Positions 7,959 to 16,183 of a stretch of DNA of 64,000 nt are shown in pieces; within the stretch, counting starts at the first letter, position 1, and every line of letters starts with the position of its first letter. Position numbers and translations under genes: made by a program. Where the stretch lies: positions 2,078,001-2,142,000 of the forward strand of contig NZ_OX365700.1 of NCBI RefSeq assembly GCF_947241125.1, written 5' to 3'. Source of the DNA: Nitrospira tepida (lineage in GTDB: Bacteria > Nitrospirota > Nitrospiria > Nitrospirales > Nitrospiraceae). The notes under the pieces were generated by a model. That model did not search any database. It was not told where the DNA came from and was given only the letters and a program-made list of their open reading frames with translations.

Positions 7959-9062
7959 TCAGGCGACCCGAGGGTCGGGATCAGCCTGAAGAGTCCGGCT
8001 TTCCTGGGCGACCCTGCTAACCGACAGTTTTTCGATGGGCAGGGAAGTCTCAGCCAGCTCCTGGACATAAGACGGTAACAGCTTCACGTCATGGCGGGTC
8101 TGCGTGGATTGGGTGATGCGGACGATGAACCCGTGCCCCTCTGCTTCGCTGGCTTGCTGCGTCTTGAGGCCGGCTTTCAGCAGCTTCTTCACCTGGTCGA
8201 ATCGTTTGTGGAGGGGTTTGATCCTGGCGTCGAGATCAAGGTACTCCGCAGCCAGTGCCGCCATGTCGGGTGAGAGAGGCACCGTATTCGTGAGGACCGG
8301 AGCCACGTGGCCTTCCCAGCACAGGCGTGAGTAGGGGCAGTACTGGCAATGGTAATTGGAGTCGTCTTCGTAGGGCCGGTCCGGCAAGGTCTGGTCAGCT
8401 CGATGCTGTTCGATCTGCGCGAATCGGGCGAGCGCTTGCTGGTACAGACCGATGACGTCCTGTTTCGGGAAAGAACGCTCTCCATTGGAATGCACGATCT
8501 CGACCACGTTCAGTCGGTCGTTCGGTAAGTCGTAGTGTAGTCGGTATTCGAGGTAGGCGCTCTGGTTCTTGTTCTTGATGAGGAGCAGGGCTTCGTTGAT
8601 GTCCGGGTTGAGTTTGGTGATGCCGTGTAAATAGAAGCAGACCTGCGCAAAGTAATCGAAGGGATAGTCGCCCTCCGCGTACCGTTGGAAGGTGAAGTGT
8701 TCGATGGCCTTGTGTTCAAGCAGTCGGTCGATGCCGAGCAGATCCGTGACGATCCCATCGATGTGGCCCAGGATCGTGTACGCTTCCCCTGCGAAGACAG
8801 TTTCCCCGCAGACGACCTCCGTCTGGCGATCCCGCAGCTGAAACGCCGATTGCTCAATCCAATTCAGCGTGAGCTCTTCGTGCCAGGAACTGTCGTCCAG
8901 CACGACCAGGAATCGGCCGTGGGTCTGTCTTCGCGGGAACTCGCGCGCGTGGTAGACCAGTTTCCGCACACATTGGTTGGGACCGGCGCTGGAGGGACGG
9001 GGTCGATACGGCCAGTCCTGTGCTCCCATGGCGGCGAGGGGATGGATCAGTTCGGCGAGCAT
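7959..9062 (-). CDS. Cas4/RecB-like PD-(D/E)XK exonuclease with Fe-S cluster cysteines
   Basis: Nuclease motifs are in order: GHIDG (Asp 102), LLEHK (Glu 116, Lys 118) and QVCFY (Gln 140, Tyr 144). One Cys near the N-terminus (C31, in NQCVRKLVYH) and three near residues 239-248 (HCQYCPYSRLC) make the 1+3 arrangement that holds a [4Fe-4S] cluster in Cas4 and AddB-type nucleases. The last 100 residues contain a coiled coil (about 265-300) and a variable tail. No CRISPR genes are near. Neighbours are the RDF-like protein and the RecD2-like helicase, suggesting DNA processing for replication or recombination of the element. Confidence 0.8.
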   Translation of the reverse strand: MLAELIHPLAAMGAQDWPYRPRPSSAGPNQCVRKLVYHAREFPRRQTHGRFLVVLDDSSWHEELTLNWIEQSAFQLRDRQTEVVCGETVFAGEAYTILGHIDGIVTDLLGIDRLLEHKAIEHFTFQRYAEGDYPFDYFAQVCFYLHGITKLNPDINEALLLIKNKNQSAYLEYRLHYDLPNDRLNVVEIVHSNGERSFPKQDVIGLYQQALARFAQIEQHRADQTLPDRPYEDDSNYHCQYCPYSRLCWEGHVAPVLTNTVPLSPDMAALAAEYLDLDARIKPLHKRFDQVKKLLKAGLKTQQASEAEGHGFIVRITQSTQTRHDVKLLPSYVQELAETSLPIEKLSVSRVAQESRTLQADPDPRVA

Positions 9063-9419
9063 AGACCACCTGTCGAGGGCTCATGTTCGGAAATACCGAG
9101 AAGAAGAACTGCTGCGAGTCTATCCGGTCGTGGCCGCCAGAATGAGGGGAGGGGCGTGGTCGAGGCGGGCAAGCAGCACGAACTCGATGTGCCAGAGTGA
9201 AAATAGAGGCGCGGTGGTCTCTATATTCAAAATGGAAAACAGAAGCGGGTCCGGGGGTGGGGTGCGGGGCGCCCTTTCGCTGGTTTGGACGGTCCCGTTC
9301 CATCCGGTGGGTTTGAAGGGCAGGGCGGGACATTTGCGACGGACCTCTGGAAAGAGTATGTGGGACGACAATGCGTGACAGGGTCAACAGATGGCCCGAT
9401 TCACCAGGAGGCGAGGAAG
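9063..9419. other. intergenic region between divergent genes
   Basis: 357 bp between the leftward nuclease gene and the next rightward gene. Open frames on both strands here lack ribosome sites and recognisable content. An AT-rich patch (TCTCTATATTCAAAATGG, about 9220-9237) may contain promoters. Nothing firmer is visible. Confidence 0.4.
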
Positions 9420-9731
9420 GTGAAGGAGATGCGCGTTCCACCGGAACCGACCGTCGCTGGTCGTCGGGAGTGTCTGGAAGAACTCCTGCTGGATGATTTG
9501 GAGGTCATGGATCGACACCCGCTGAGGACGCTGCGAATCACATGGCTCTCCGGGGTGAGTGTGTTGTTGGCAATCATGCCGAAGCATCGGGCGCACGTGT
9601 GGTTCCAGTACGTGCTCGCTCGCATGTCTCGCCATCCGTATTTGATGAGGTCAGGGGTTGATCGAGCTCTGGCCTGTTGGCTGGAGTGGCAATTGAATCA
9701 ACGCGAGCGATTCCAGCATGGAAGCCAGTGA
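9420..9731 (+). CDS. small hypothetical protein
   Basis: A 103-residue frame starting at GTG 9420, chosen because AGGAGG at 9406-9411 is 8 nt upstream; an in-frame ATG lies at 9429. The product is helical and basic, with a hydrophobic centre (ITWLSGVSVLLAIMP, HVWFQYVLARM) and a Gln/Arg-rich end. It may be a small DNA-binding or membrane-associated protein. It precedes the RecD2-like gene by 250 bp. No family is recognised. Confidence 0.4.
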   Translation: MKEMRVPPEPTVAGRRECLEELLLDDLEVMDRHPLRTLRITWLSGVSVLLAIMPKHRAHVWFQYVLARMSRHPYLMRSGVDRALACWLEWQLNQRERFQHGSQ

Positions 9732-9981
9732 GCTCATGGGGTCGGAGCGATGGCGGCGTCTGGATCTGGCCGATCGAATTGCGTCAGGAAGGACTCAGTG
9801 AGACACCCGGTCTGTGGGTGGAGAGCGCGATCGATGTTCCGTGCGCCGGTTCAAGGGATGAGGTGAGTGGGGTTCACCTCGTGCGGGTCGTGCGCGAGTG
9901 ACGAACTGGGATTGTTCCTGTGGTCAGTTCTGTGTGTGAGACGAGCCAGGTGCGTAGGCAGAGGGGGAGGAGTACCCATCG

Positions 9982-12156
9982 GTGGATCAGGAGCGAGTAG
10001 CTTCAGGCTCGGATATCTGTATCGAGGTGGAAGTCTTGCGGGCTCTTTACCGGAAGGCTGAGACCGGATTTACCGTGTTATCCGTGCGCGAGGCGGGGAG
10101 GGCTGCATCGGCGCTCGATAGGCCTCGGGTCTTCAAGGTGATAGGTCTGTTCCGGACGCAGCCGGTAGATGGTCAGTGCCTGCTGCTGGTGGGTCGGTGG
10201 GAGTATGGCACCCGGGGAGAACAGTTCCGCGTGGCAGCGGTGAGCTGTGCGCGTCCTCATACACCGGAAGGGATCAAGGCCTATCTCGCCTCGGGGGTGC
10301 TCTCTGGCATCGGACCGGTCCTCGCGCAGCGGATCCTTGATCGCTTCGGAAGAGACGCGCTGACAGTGTTGGATCTGCATCCCGAACAGTTCATCGAGAT
10401 TCAGGGCATTGGCGAGTCCACGATCCAGCATCTCGTCAAGTCCTGGCAGATTCAGAAAGGACAGGCAGCGACCCTGAGCGAGTTATTGGGCTTGGGCTTG
10501 AGCGTGGGTCTGGCGCACAAGGCCCTCCGGCAGTTCGGACCCGAGGCGGCTCTGCAGATCCGGACGAATGCTTACTGCTTGGCGGAGCTCCATGGGGTCG
10601 GGTTTCAGCGGGCGGACAGCATCGCCCGGGGACGAGGCATGGCGATGAACGATCCTCATCGGCTGGTCGCCGGGCTGCACTATGTCCTGGAGCAGGAAGC
10701 AGGAAGAGGCCATAGCTGTCTGCCGCGCGAGATCCTCGTGAAAGAGGCGCAACGGGTGCTCAATGTCGAAGCGACCGAGTTGGAGGCCGCGGTGGCGAGG
10801 GCGAGCGAGCGTGGGACACTGCAGGAGTGGGAGCGCACGCTGTACCTGCCTCGGCTCTATAACGCGGAGCGAGCGCTTGAGGCCGGGCTGCGAGACCTGG
10901 CAAGCCAGACCTTTCTCCCCTCCCGGATTGAGTTGGGGGCCGTGGAACGCCTGGCGCTGACGCCGGTGCAGCGAGAGGCGGTCGCACGGGCCCTGAATCA
11001 TGGTCTGTCGGTGATTGCAGGATTGCCTGGGACGGGAAAGACGATGGCCGTGGGATATCTGTTGCGCCAGGCGGTGCGGCTGGGATTGAAGGTGGCGCTC
11101 GCGGCTCCAACCGGGAAAGCGGCGAAGCGGGCGGGGGAGGGCACTGGCCTGGACGGCATGACGATCCATCGGTTGCTGGAATGGCACCCCGGGGAGGGGT
11201 GTCGGTTCAATCGGCGACGGCCGCTGCGGGTCGATCTGCTGGTGGTGGATGAAGCGCCGATGCTGGATCTTGAAATGGCGGCGGCGCTCGTCAATGCGCT
11301 GGATCCGGCTAGGACCAGGCTGGTGTTCGTCGGCGACATCCATCAACTGCCTGCGGTGGGAGCGGGACAGGTGCTCCGCGATCTTATCGCAGCCAACATC
11401 TGTCCGGTCACGGAACTCGTGGAGATCCAGCGCCAGACCGCCGGGTCGCAGATCGTTCGTCTGGCCCACGACATCCACTTCGGAACCGTGCCGTCTCTGC
11501 GCTCAGGCTCGCTGGGCGAGTGTGAGTTTTTCCTGCGGAACGAGCCGGAAGAAGTGCTCGCGGCGCTGCGGGATGTCCTTCCGACGCTGCCGTTTCAGCC
11601 GCGGGAGATTCAGGTCCTGGCTCCGATGAAAAGGGGACCGCTGGGGACGGTGGAGCTGAATCGAGTGTTGCAGGACATCATGAACCCCGGGATGTCGGAC
11701 GATGGCTCTCCCTTTCGCGTCGGGGATCGGGTGATCCATTTGGACAATGACTACAAGAAGCAGGTGTTCAACGGTGAGATCGGGTCGATCACAGAGGTGT
11801 CAGAAACGGAGCGCGTGCTGCAGGTCGCTTTTCCGGATCGCGAGGTCTCTTATACGGAAGCGGACTGGGACGACTTGGCCCTGGCTTATTCTTTGACAGT
11901 GCACAAGGCCCAGGGATCGGAATTTCCCTGCACGGTTGTGGTGATGCACTCGAGCCACTACCCGATGTTGACTCGTGAAGTGTTGTATACCGCAGTGACC
12001 AGGGCGCAGAAGCAGCTGGTCTACATCGGGAGTCCTCAGGCCTTTTACACGGCATTGAAACGGGATCAAGGCACTCGTCGCCATAGCGGGTTATTTCGCG
12101 ATTCTCCCCTAGCTGTGCTTGAGCCCTTCTCTCATCAGACAGTGTTCCTCGCATAG
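9982..12156 (+). CDS. recD2: RecD2-type superfamily 1 DNA helicase
   Basis: A 724-residue SF1B helicase. The N-terminal 250 residues hold an OB-like start and HhH-type segments typical of RecD2 (GIGPVLAQRILDRFG, IQGIGESTIQHL, LHGVGFQRADSIA). Walker A is GLPGTGKT (347-354), Walker B is LLVVDEAPML (D423, E424) and the C-terminal motif is LTVHKAQGSEF (about 638-648). RecD2 unwinds 5'-3'. The start is GTG 9982 with the strong site GGGGGAGGAG ending 9 nt upstream. It probably serves replication, repair or transfer of the element. A decayed fragment of a related 3' end lies at about 13930-14108. Confidence 0.9.
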   Translation: MDQERVASGSDICIEVEVLRALYRKAETGFTVLSVREAGRAASALDRPRVFKVIGLFRTQPVDGQCLLLVGRWEYGTRGEQFRVAAVSCARPHTPEGIKAYLASGVLSGIGPVLAQRILDRFGRDALTVLDLHPEQFIEIQGIGESTIQHLVKSWQIQKGQAATLSELLGLGLSVGLAHKALRQFGPEAALQIRTNAYCLAELHGVGFQRADSIARGRGMAMNDPHRLVAGLHYVLEQEAGRGHSCLPREILVKEAQRVLNVEATELEAAVARASERGTLQEWERTLYLPRLYNAERALEAGLRDLASQTFLPSRIELGAVERLALTPVQREAVARALNHGLSVIAGLPGTGKTMAVGYLLRQAVRLGLKVALAAPTGKAAKRAGEGTGLDGMTIHRLLEWHPGEGCRFNRRRPLRVDLLVVDEAPMLDLEMAAALVNALDPARTRLVFVGDIHQLPAVGAGQVLRDLIAANICPVTELVEIQRQTAGSQIVRLAHDIHFGTVPSLRSGSLGECEFFLRNEPEEVLAALRDVLPTLPFQPREIQVLAPMKRGPLGTVELNRVLQDIMNPGMSDDGSPFRVGDRVIHLDNDYKKQVFNGEIGSITEVSETERVLQVAFPDREVSYTEADWDDLALAYSLTVHKAQGSEFPCTVVVMHSSHYPMLTREVLYTAVTRAQKQLVYIGSPQAFYTALKRDQGTRRHSGLFRDSPLAVLEPFSHQTVFLA

Positions 12157-12214
12157 AGTGCGCGGTATCCAGAAGGCATGCAGCGATAATCAGCCTGAAC
12201 ATGACCAATAAACA

Positions 12215-12253
12215 GGTTGCGGAATCTTACGATATTCGTTAGATTGTGCAACC
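12215..12253 (+). promoter_or_regulatory. imperfect 39-bp palindrome upstream of abiEi
   Basis: GGTTGC at 12215 and GCAACC ending at 12253 bound an inverted repeat centred near 12234, with about 15 of 19 arm positions matching. It ends three bases before the abiEi ATG. AbiEi antitoxins are known to bind inverted repeats in their own promoter and repress it, so this is probably that operator. No ribosome site is visible between it and the ATG, so a very short leader is likely. Confidence 0.55.
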
Positions 12254-12256
12254 GAT

Positions 12257-13063
12257 ATGAATGCAAGACCCACCATCTCAGCTGGCCAATTTGTCGACAA
12301 CCTCCTGGCAACAGGACGCTATACGTTCACGCGAGCGGAGGCGAAACAGCAGCTCGGGGCAACACCGGGAGCCGTATACATGGCTTTGCATCGGCTGGTC
12401 AAGGCCGGCCGTCTGGTGATGCCCCGGTCCGGGTTCTACGTCATCGTGGACGCGCAGCACTGGTCCGTCGGCACTCTGCCTCCGGAGTGGTTTATCGATG
12501 AGCTCATGAAGAATATGGGGAAACAGTACTATGTGGGCCTGCTCTCCGCGGCTCAGAGTCATGGTGCGGCACACCATAGACCGCAGGAATTCCAGGTCAT
12601 GGTGCCGACGCGAGCTGTCCGACCAATTCGGGTTGGTAACGTACACATCCGCTTCTTCGGAAAGGGACCGTTCGACCATTCAGTCACGGTCGAGGTCAAG
12701 ACCCCGACCGGCTTCCAGAAGGCCTCCTCAGCTGAGACAACAGCCTGGGACCTTGTTCGCTATCCTAGAGCGGCCGGAGGGCTGGAACACGTGATCACCG
12801 TATTGGCTGAACTGGCCGAGCGCCTGGATGCGGCTAAACTTACGGCGATAGTGAAGAGACATGGAGAGATCCTCGTTGCGCAACGGTTGGGATATCTGCT
12901 TGATCGGCTGAGCCGCAGGAAGTTGACGCGCGGCCTGGCCGATTGGGTTGACAAGAAAGATCCCCCTTTGAGACCCCTGGATCCGGCCTCACCGGTCGGA
13001 GATGGGCCTGAGAGCCGGAAGTGGCGTCTCCTGGTTAATGCCAAGTTGGAGCCTGAAGGATGA
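12257..13063 (+). CDS. abiEi: AbiEi-type antitoxin / transcriptional repressor
   Basis: A 268-residue protein. The N-terminal winged-helix domain (residues 8-65: QFVDNLLATGRYTFTRAEAK, YMALHRLVKAGRL) is followed by the AbiEi antitoxin domain (GLLSAAQSHGAAHHRPQEFQ, TPTGFQKASSAETTAWDLV, residues about 95-175). AbiEi represses its operon and neutralises the AbiEii toxin. It overlaps the toxin gene by ATGA at 13060-13063. The pair can act as phage abortive infection or as a plasmid-stabilising module. Its context next to a decayed recD2 end suggests that the cassette arrived by recombination. Confidence 0.88.
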   Translation: MNARPTISAGQFVDNLLATGRYTFTRAEAKQQLGATPGAVYMALHRLVKAGRLVMPRSGFYVIVDAQHWSVGTLPPEWFIDELMKNMGKQYYVGLLSAAQSHGAAHHRPQEFQVMVPTRAVRPIRVGNVHIRFFGKGPFDHSVTVEVKTPTGFQKASSAETTAWDLVRYPRAAGGLEHVITVLAELAERLDAAKLTAIVKRHGEILVAQRLGYLLDRLSRRKLTRGLADWVDKKDPPLRPLDPASPVGDGPESRKWRLLVNAKLEPEG

Positions 13064-13848
13064 TTCCGCAGGCCTTCATCACTCAGTGGCGAAACGCGGC
13101 GCCTTGGCCCCAAGACGCTCAGGTTGAGCAGGATCTGATACTCTGCCGCGCTCTGGTCGAGATCTTTCGTGAATTGGAAATCTCGGATCATCTCATTCTC
13201 CGAGGTGGGACAGCTCTGCACAAACTGTACGTGGCCAGACCCGTCAGATATTCGGAGGATATCGATTTGGTTCAGCGCAAGACGGGCCCAATCGGACCTC
13301 TTCTCGATAAACTCCGAGCGCGGCTCGATCCAATACTCGGGACACCGCGTCGACAAAACAACCCTGACAATGTGACGCTTCGCTATCGCATGGTGTCCGA
13401 GGTTCCGCCGGTTGTTCCACTGCGGCTCAAGATCGAGATCAACAGCCGGGAGCACTTTGATGTGTTTGGCTTCAAGTCACGGCTATTCGCCGTCCGTTCT
13501 CGGTGGTTCGAGGGCGAGGCCGCGGTGAATACGTATACGCTTGAAGAGCTGCTCGCCACCAAGCTGCGGGCACTCTACCAGCGCCGTAAAGGGCGTGATC
13601 TCTTCGATCTGTGGATCGGACTGCGCATGGAGGGTGTCGACCCCGAGCGCATCATTGAGGCATTTCATCGTTACATGAAGGCAGCAGGGGCAAAGATCAG
13701 GGTGACAGACTTCGAAGAGAACCTGGCGGCGAAAGTTGCCTCCCGGACCTTCAACGAAGATCTCCGCCCCTTACTAGCGCCCATTGTCGAGTACGACGCT
13801 CGCGCCGCAGCGAAACTTGTGAGCGATCGGCTCGTTGCCCATCTGTGA
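13060..13848 (+). CDS. abiEii: AbiEii-type nucleotidyltransferase toxin
   Basis: A 262-residue DNA-polymerase-beta-like nucleotidyltransferase. Motif I is LILRGGTALHKLY (GG 49-50), followed by YSEDIDL with the metal-binding Asp pair D67 and D69. The later Lys/Asp motifs are in LATKLRALYQRRKGRDLFDL (K168, R179-D180, D183). Family toxins transfer nucleotides and block growth when not held by AbiEi. Length and all core motifs are normal. The ATG overlaps the antitoxin stop. Confidence 0.9.
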   Translation: MIPQAFITQWRNAAPWPQDAQVEQDLILCRALVEIFRELEISDHLILRGGTALHKLYVARPVRYSEDIDLVQRKTGPIGPLLDKLRARLDPILGTPRRQNNPDNVTLRYRMVSEVPPVVPLRLKIEINSREHFDVFGFKSRLFAVRSRWFEGEAAVNTYTLEELLATKLRALYQRRKGRDLFDLWIGLRMEGVDPERIIEAFHRYMKAAGAKIRVTDFEENLAAKVASRTFNEDLRPLLAPIVEYDARAAAKLVSDRLVAHL

Positions 13849-13929
13849 AGGTTCAAGGGTGTCGGCTCGCGCCGGTCCGTGCTGTGACATCATTTCTGTC
13901 ATGATTGACTCGCGGGATCGTTCGCGGTC

Positions 13930-14108
13930 CCGCGAAGTGTTGTTCCCCGGGGGGCGTACGCAGGCATCTGGTCTACACCGGCAGTCCTCAGGCCTTTTAA
14001 ACGGCACTGGAACGAGATCACGCCTCCGTTCGCCATAGCCGGTTATTTCAGCATCATTCTCCATCGCTCTCTTCGTCCATCTCTCACCAATCACTGTCTC
14101 TGCAGTAG
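13930..14108 (+). pseudogene. decayed 3' fragment of a recD2-like gene
   Basis: In one frame the stretch 13968-14108 reads LVYTGSPQAF, a stop, TALERDHASVRHSRLF and a tail ending at TAG 14106-14108. This aligns without gaps to the last 46 residues of the RecD2-like protein (LVYIGSPQAFYTALKRD...). The TAC Tyr codon has become TAA at 13998-14000. Upstream similarity (CGCGAAGTGTTGTT) reaches about 13930 and is disrupted. Divergence is substantial, so it is a relic of a homologous gene rather than a fresh duplication. The 13849-14235 gap holds nothing else recognisable. Confidence 0.75.
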
Positions 14109-14235
14109 AGCCTTCGGCACTTCCCTTCGTATCACAATCAGCCGGTAATACTCTCCGTGGAATTGTCAGGGCGGAGCGTCGTTCCGTCTGGAGTGACGCA
14201 GCTAGGAGATTCTGCCGGCGCAGAGGGAGTTGGCG

Positions 14236-14571
14236 ATGCAGTGGAGAAGGATGAGTCTCGTGGCCGGCATGATTGCCTGGTCCTCGGTCGCCGTCCACGC
14301 GGGAGCGGTCGTGAAGCTGTGTGAACGGAAGTACCAGCTTCCTGGCGGAGTCGTGACGGTGCCAGAGACTGTTCAGTATGTGCTTGGGACGCCGATGACC
14401 TGTCCGGAGGCGGATCTGCTCTCGCCTCTCCCATCGGCTCGCATCCTCGATCCGGCTCCAGAAGCACTGTCGTCGCTGTTGAAGACGGTCCGGTCACTGC
14501 CCGTGGTCTTGCCGAAAACAACCGTCCGGCAGTCCGGCCACAGCGATCAGCAGCGCGAACTCACTCAGTGA
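14236..14571 (+). CDS. small exported protein upstream of the transfer operon
   Basis: A 111-residue frame with a signal peptide (MQWRRMSLVAGMIAWSSVAV, likely cleaved after HAG or VHA). The mature part has two Cys and a Pro/Leu-rich, probably extended chain. ATG 14236 is chosen because AGGGAG lies 6 nt upstream; a TTG at 14230 is less likely. It is the first gene before the pilin gene in the transfer direction and may be a periplasmic accessory of the transfer apparatus. No family is recognised. Confidence 0.5.
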   Translation: MQWRRMSLVAGMIAWSSVAVHAGAVVKLCERKYQLPGGVVTVPETVQYVLGTPMTCPEADLLSPLPSARILDPAPEALSSLLKTVRSLPVVLPKTTVRQSGHSDQQRELTQ

Positions 14572-14852
14572 TGATCATGGAGCAAGAGCAGAAATCCATC
14601 ATGGGACGGTGCGGTTCGAGTCTGGACCAAGCGTGGGGCGACGGAACGATCAAGGGGAATGAGGCCAATCGGCCAGGCAGTGCACTGCCGTACCTCCCAG
14701 GCTGATCCGACGATCCGTATGAAACGGCTAGGCCAGCGACGGCGATGCAGAAAAGAGAGGTGACCCAGTGAGGAACTAAGACGGTCTGTTGTCTGACTTT
14801 GTTCGGCATGGCTGCACGATCAGTTGTATGAGCTCTGAATGATCCAAGGATA

Positions 14853-14867
14853 GAACCTGGAGGGTTC
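14853..14867 (+). promoter_or_regulatory. hairpin carrying the ribosome site of the pilin gene
   Basis: GAACC-TGGAG-GGTTC forms a 5-bp stem whose loop and 3' stem contain the Shine-Dalgarno GGAGG. It ends 3 nt before the pilin ATG at 14871. It could modulate pilin translation. The preceding 280 bp (14572-14852) contain no convincing gene and probably the main transfer promoter, which I could not fix. Confidence 0.35.
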
Positions 14868-14870
14868 CAC

Positions 14871-15179
14871 ATGCGTAACCTCATGAAGAAGATGACAGCG
14901 GTTCTGGGCGTGATAGCGATGGTGCTCTTCGCCAGCATGGTGATCATGGCAGTTCCGGCGTTCGCGGGCGCGGATGCGACGTTCGGTCCGCTGAACACCC
15001 TGTTGACGGGCTGGATGCAGGGTTCGCTCGGCACCTTGCTGGGCCTGATTGCCGGGGCGATCGGGCTGGGTTCTGCGATGGCCGGCCGGTGGGGCTACAT
15101 GTTCACCGGATTCGGCGTCGCAGCCGGGTCCTTTTATTTGCCAACGGTGATCCCGACTATTACCACGGGACTGATGTAA
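14871..15179 (+). CDS. traA: TraA/VirB2-like conjugative pilin precursor
   Basis: A 102-residue protein with a long leader (MRNLMKKMTAVLGVIAMVLF, ending VPAFAG) and a mature part of about 68 residues with two hydrophobic helices (LLGLIAGAIGLGSAMAG and MFTGFGVAAGSFYLP), the size and layout of F-type propilins. The subunit is inserted in the inner membrane and polymerised into the pilus. It heads the traL-E-K-B gene order. The ribosome site GGAGGG lies 5-6 nt upstream within a small hairpin. Sequence similarity to F TraA cannot be judged by eye, so the call rests on architecture and position. Confidence 0.75.
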   Translation: MRNLMKKMTAVLGVIAMVLFASMVIMAVPAFAGADATFGPLNTLLTGWMQGSLGTLLGLIAGAIGLGSAMAGRWGYMFTGFGVAAGSFYLPTVIPTITTGLM

Positions 15180-15291
15180 GGCTCAGGCTCGATCGGGATG
15201 GGGTTGCACAGACGACTCCATCCCGGTCTGGTTCACGGCGACAGATCCGGGTCCACGGGTCAGCGGGTGGGTGCCGGTACGGAGGGTCACG

Positions 15292-15570
15292 ATGCAGGTC
15301 TTCATCCCGAGATATCTGGACAGTCCGCCACAGATCGCCTGGTGGGAGTTGGACGAACTGATCGTGCTGATTCTGTGCGGCTTCATCGGCATCCTCACGC
15401 GGCAGCTGACCTCTCTGCTCGTCGTCGGCCTCCTGTGCACGTTCATGATTTCAACGCTGAAGAGCGGGAAGAGCGACGGATTCATCTTCCACTTCGCTTA
15501 TTGGTACGGGATCCCGGGATTCGACCTGCCGTTGGGGCCGGATGGAACGGTTCGGGAGTTGATCGAGTGA
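15292..15570 (+). CDS. traL: TraL, type IV secretion pilus assembly protein
   Basis: A 92-residue protein starting MQVFIPRYLDSPPQIAWWEL, matching the TraL pattern: an Ile-Pro-x-Tyr-Leu-Asp start followed by two closely spaced hydrophobic segments (LIVLILCGFIGIL, TSLLVVGLLCTFMIS) and a short tail with FHFAYWYG. TraL corresponds to VirB3 and sits in the inner membrane near the pilus base. ATG 15292 is preferred over the upstream in-frame starts. It is 7 bp from traE. Confidence 0.88.
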   Translation: MQVFIPRYLDSPPQIAWWELDELIVLILCGFIGILTRQLTSLLVVGLLCTFMISTLKSGKSDGFIFHFAYWYGIPGFDLPLGPDGTVRELIE

Positions 15571-15577
15571 GGAGCGC

Positions 15578-16183
15578 ATGCATATCGGACGCTATGTGAA
15601 GGATCTCTACAGCACGCGGGCCATCGCGTTCGTTCTGCTCCTGGCCAACATCGGATTGGTGCTGGCCTTGATGGCGAACGGCCTGTATCGCCGGGTGGAG
15701 ATTCTCCACGTGGTTCCCGCGTCGGTCTCCCAAGAATACCTGGTGACCTCGGATGGGAATGTCTCGGATGAGTACCGGCGGCAGATCGCCCTGACCTTGC
15801 TGCCGTTCGTCACGAATGTCACGCCGAGATCCGTCGAGTTCGGCCACACGGTCGTGCTGCGCTACGTGGCGCCGGAGCAGTACGGGATGATGTCGGAAGG
15901 GTTGGGGGCCGAGCGGATCTACATCGTCGGGAATAACCTCAATCGGGTGTTTTTCCCGGACGCGACGGAGATCGTCGGAGATGACGTGATCATCAGCGGG
16001 TTGGAACGCCGGTTTTCGGGGTCGATTCTGGTAGCGGAGGAGGAGCGTGAATACCATCTCACACTGCGATTCAAAGACTTCAGGCCTGAGATTGTGGCGA
16101 TCAGCAGCCAGCATCGCGATCGCGCTCGCGCTGGCAAGTCCGCCATTCAGTCAGGCCGATCAGAGACTGACCGTCGAGGATAG
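15578..16183 (+). CDS. traE: TraE, type IV secretion inner-membrane protein
   Basis: A 201-residue VirB5-position protein (TraE/VirB8-like fold). It has a single N-terminal membrane helix (AIAFVLLLANIGLVLALMAN) and a periplasmic domain with the family's features: VVPASVSQEYLVTSDGNVSD, YRRQIALTLLPFVTNVTP, VFFPDATEIVGDDVIISG. The C-terminal 45 residues overlap the traK frame and may be partly fortuitous. It lies between traL and traK in canonical order. Confidence 0.88.
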   Translation: MHIGRYVKDLYSTRAIAFVLLLANIGLVLALMANGLYRRVEILHVVPASVSQEYLVTSDGNVSDEYRRQIALTLLPFVTNVTPRSVEFGHTVVLRYVAPEQYGMMSEGLGAERIYIVGNNLNRVFFPDATEIVGDDVIISGLERRFSGSILVAEEEREYHLTLRFKDFRPEIVAISSQHRDRARAGKSAIQSGRSETDRRG

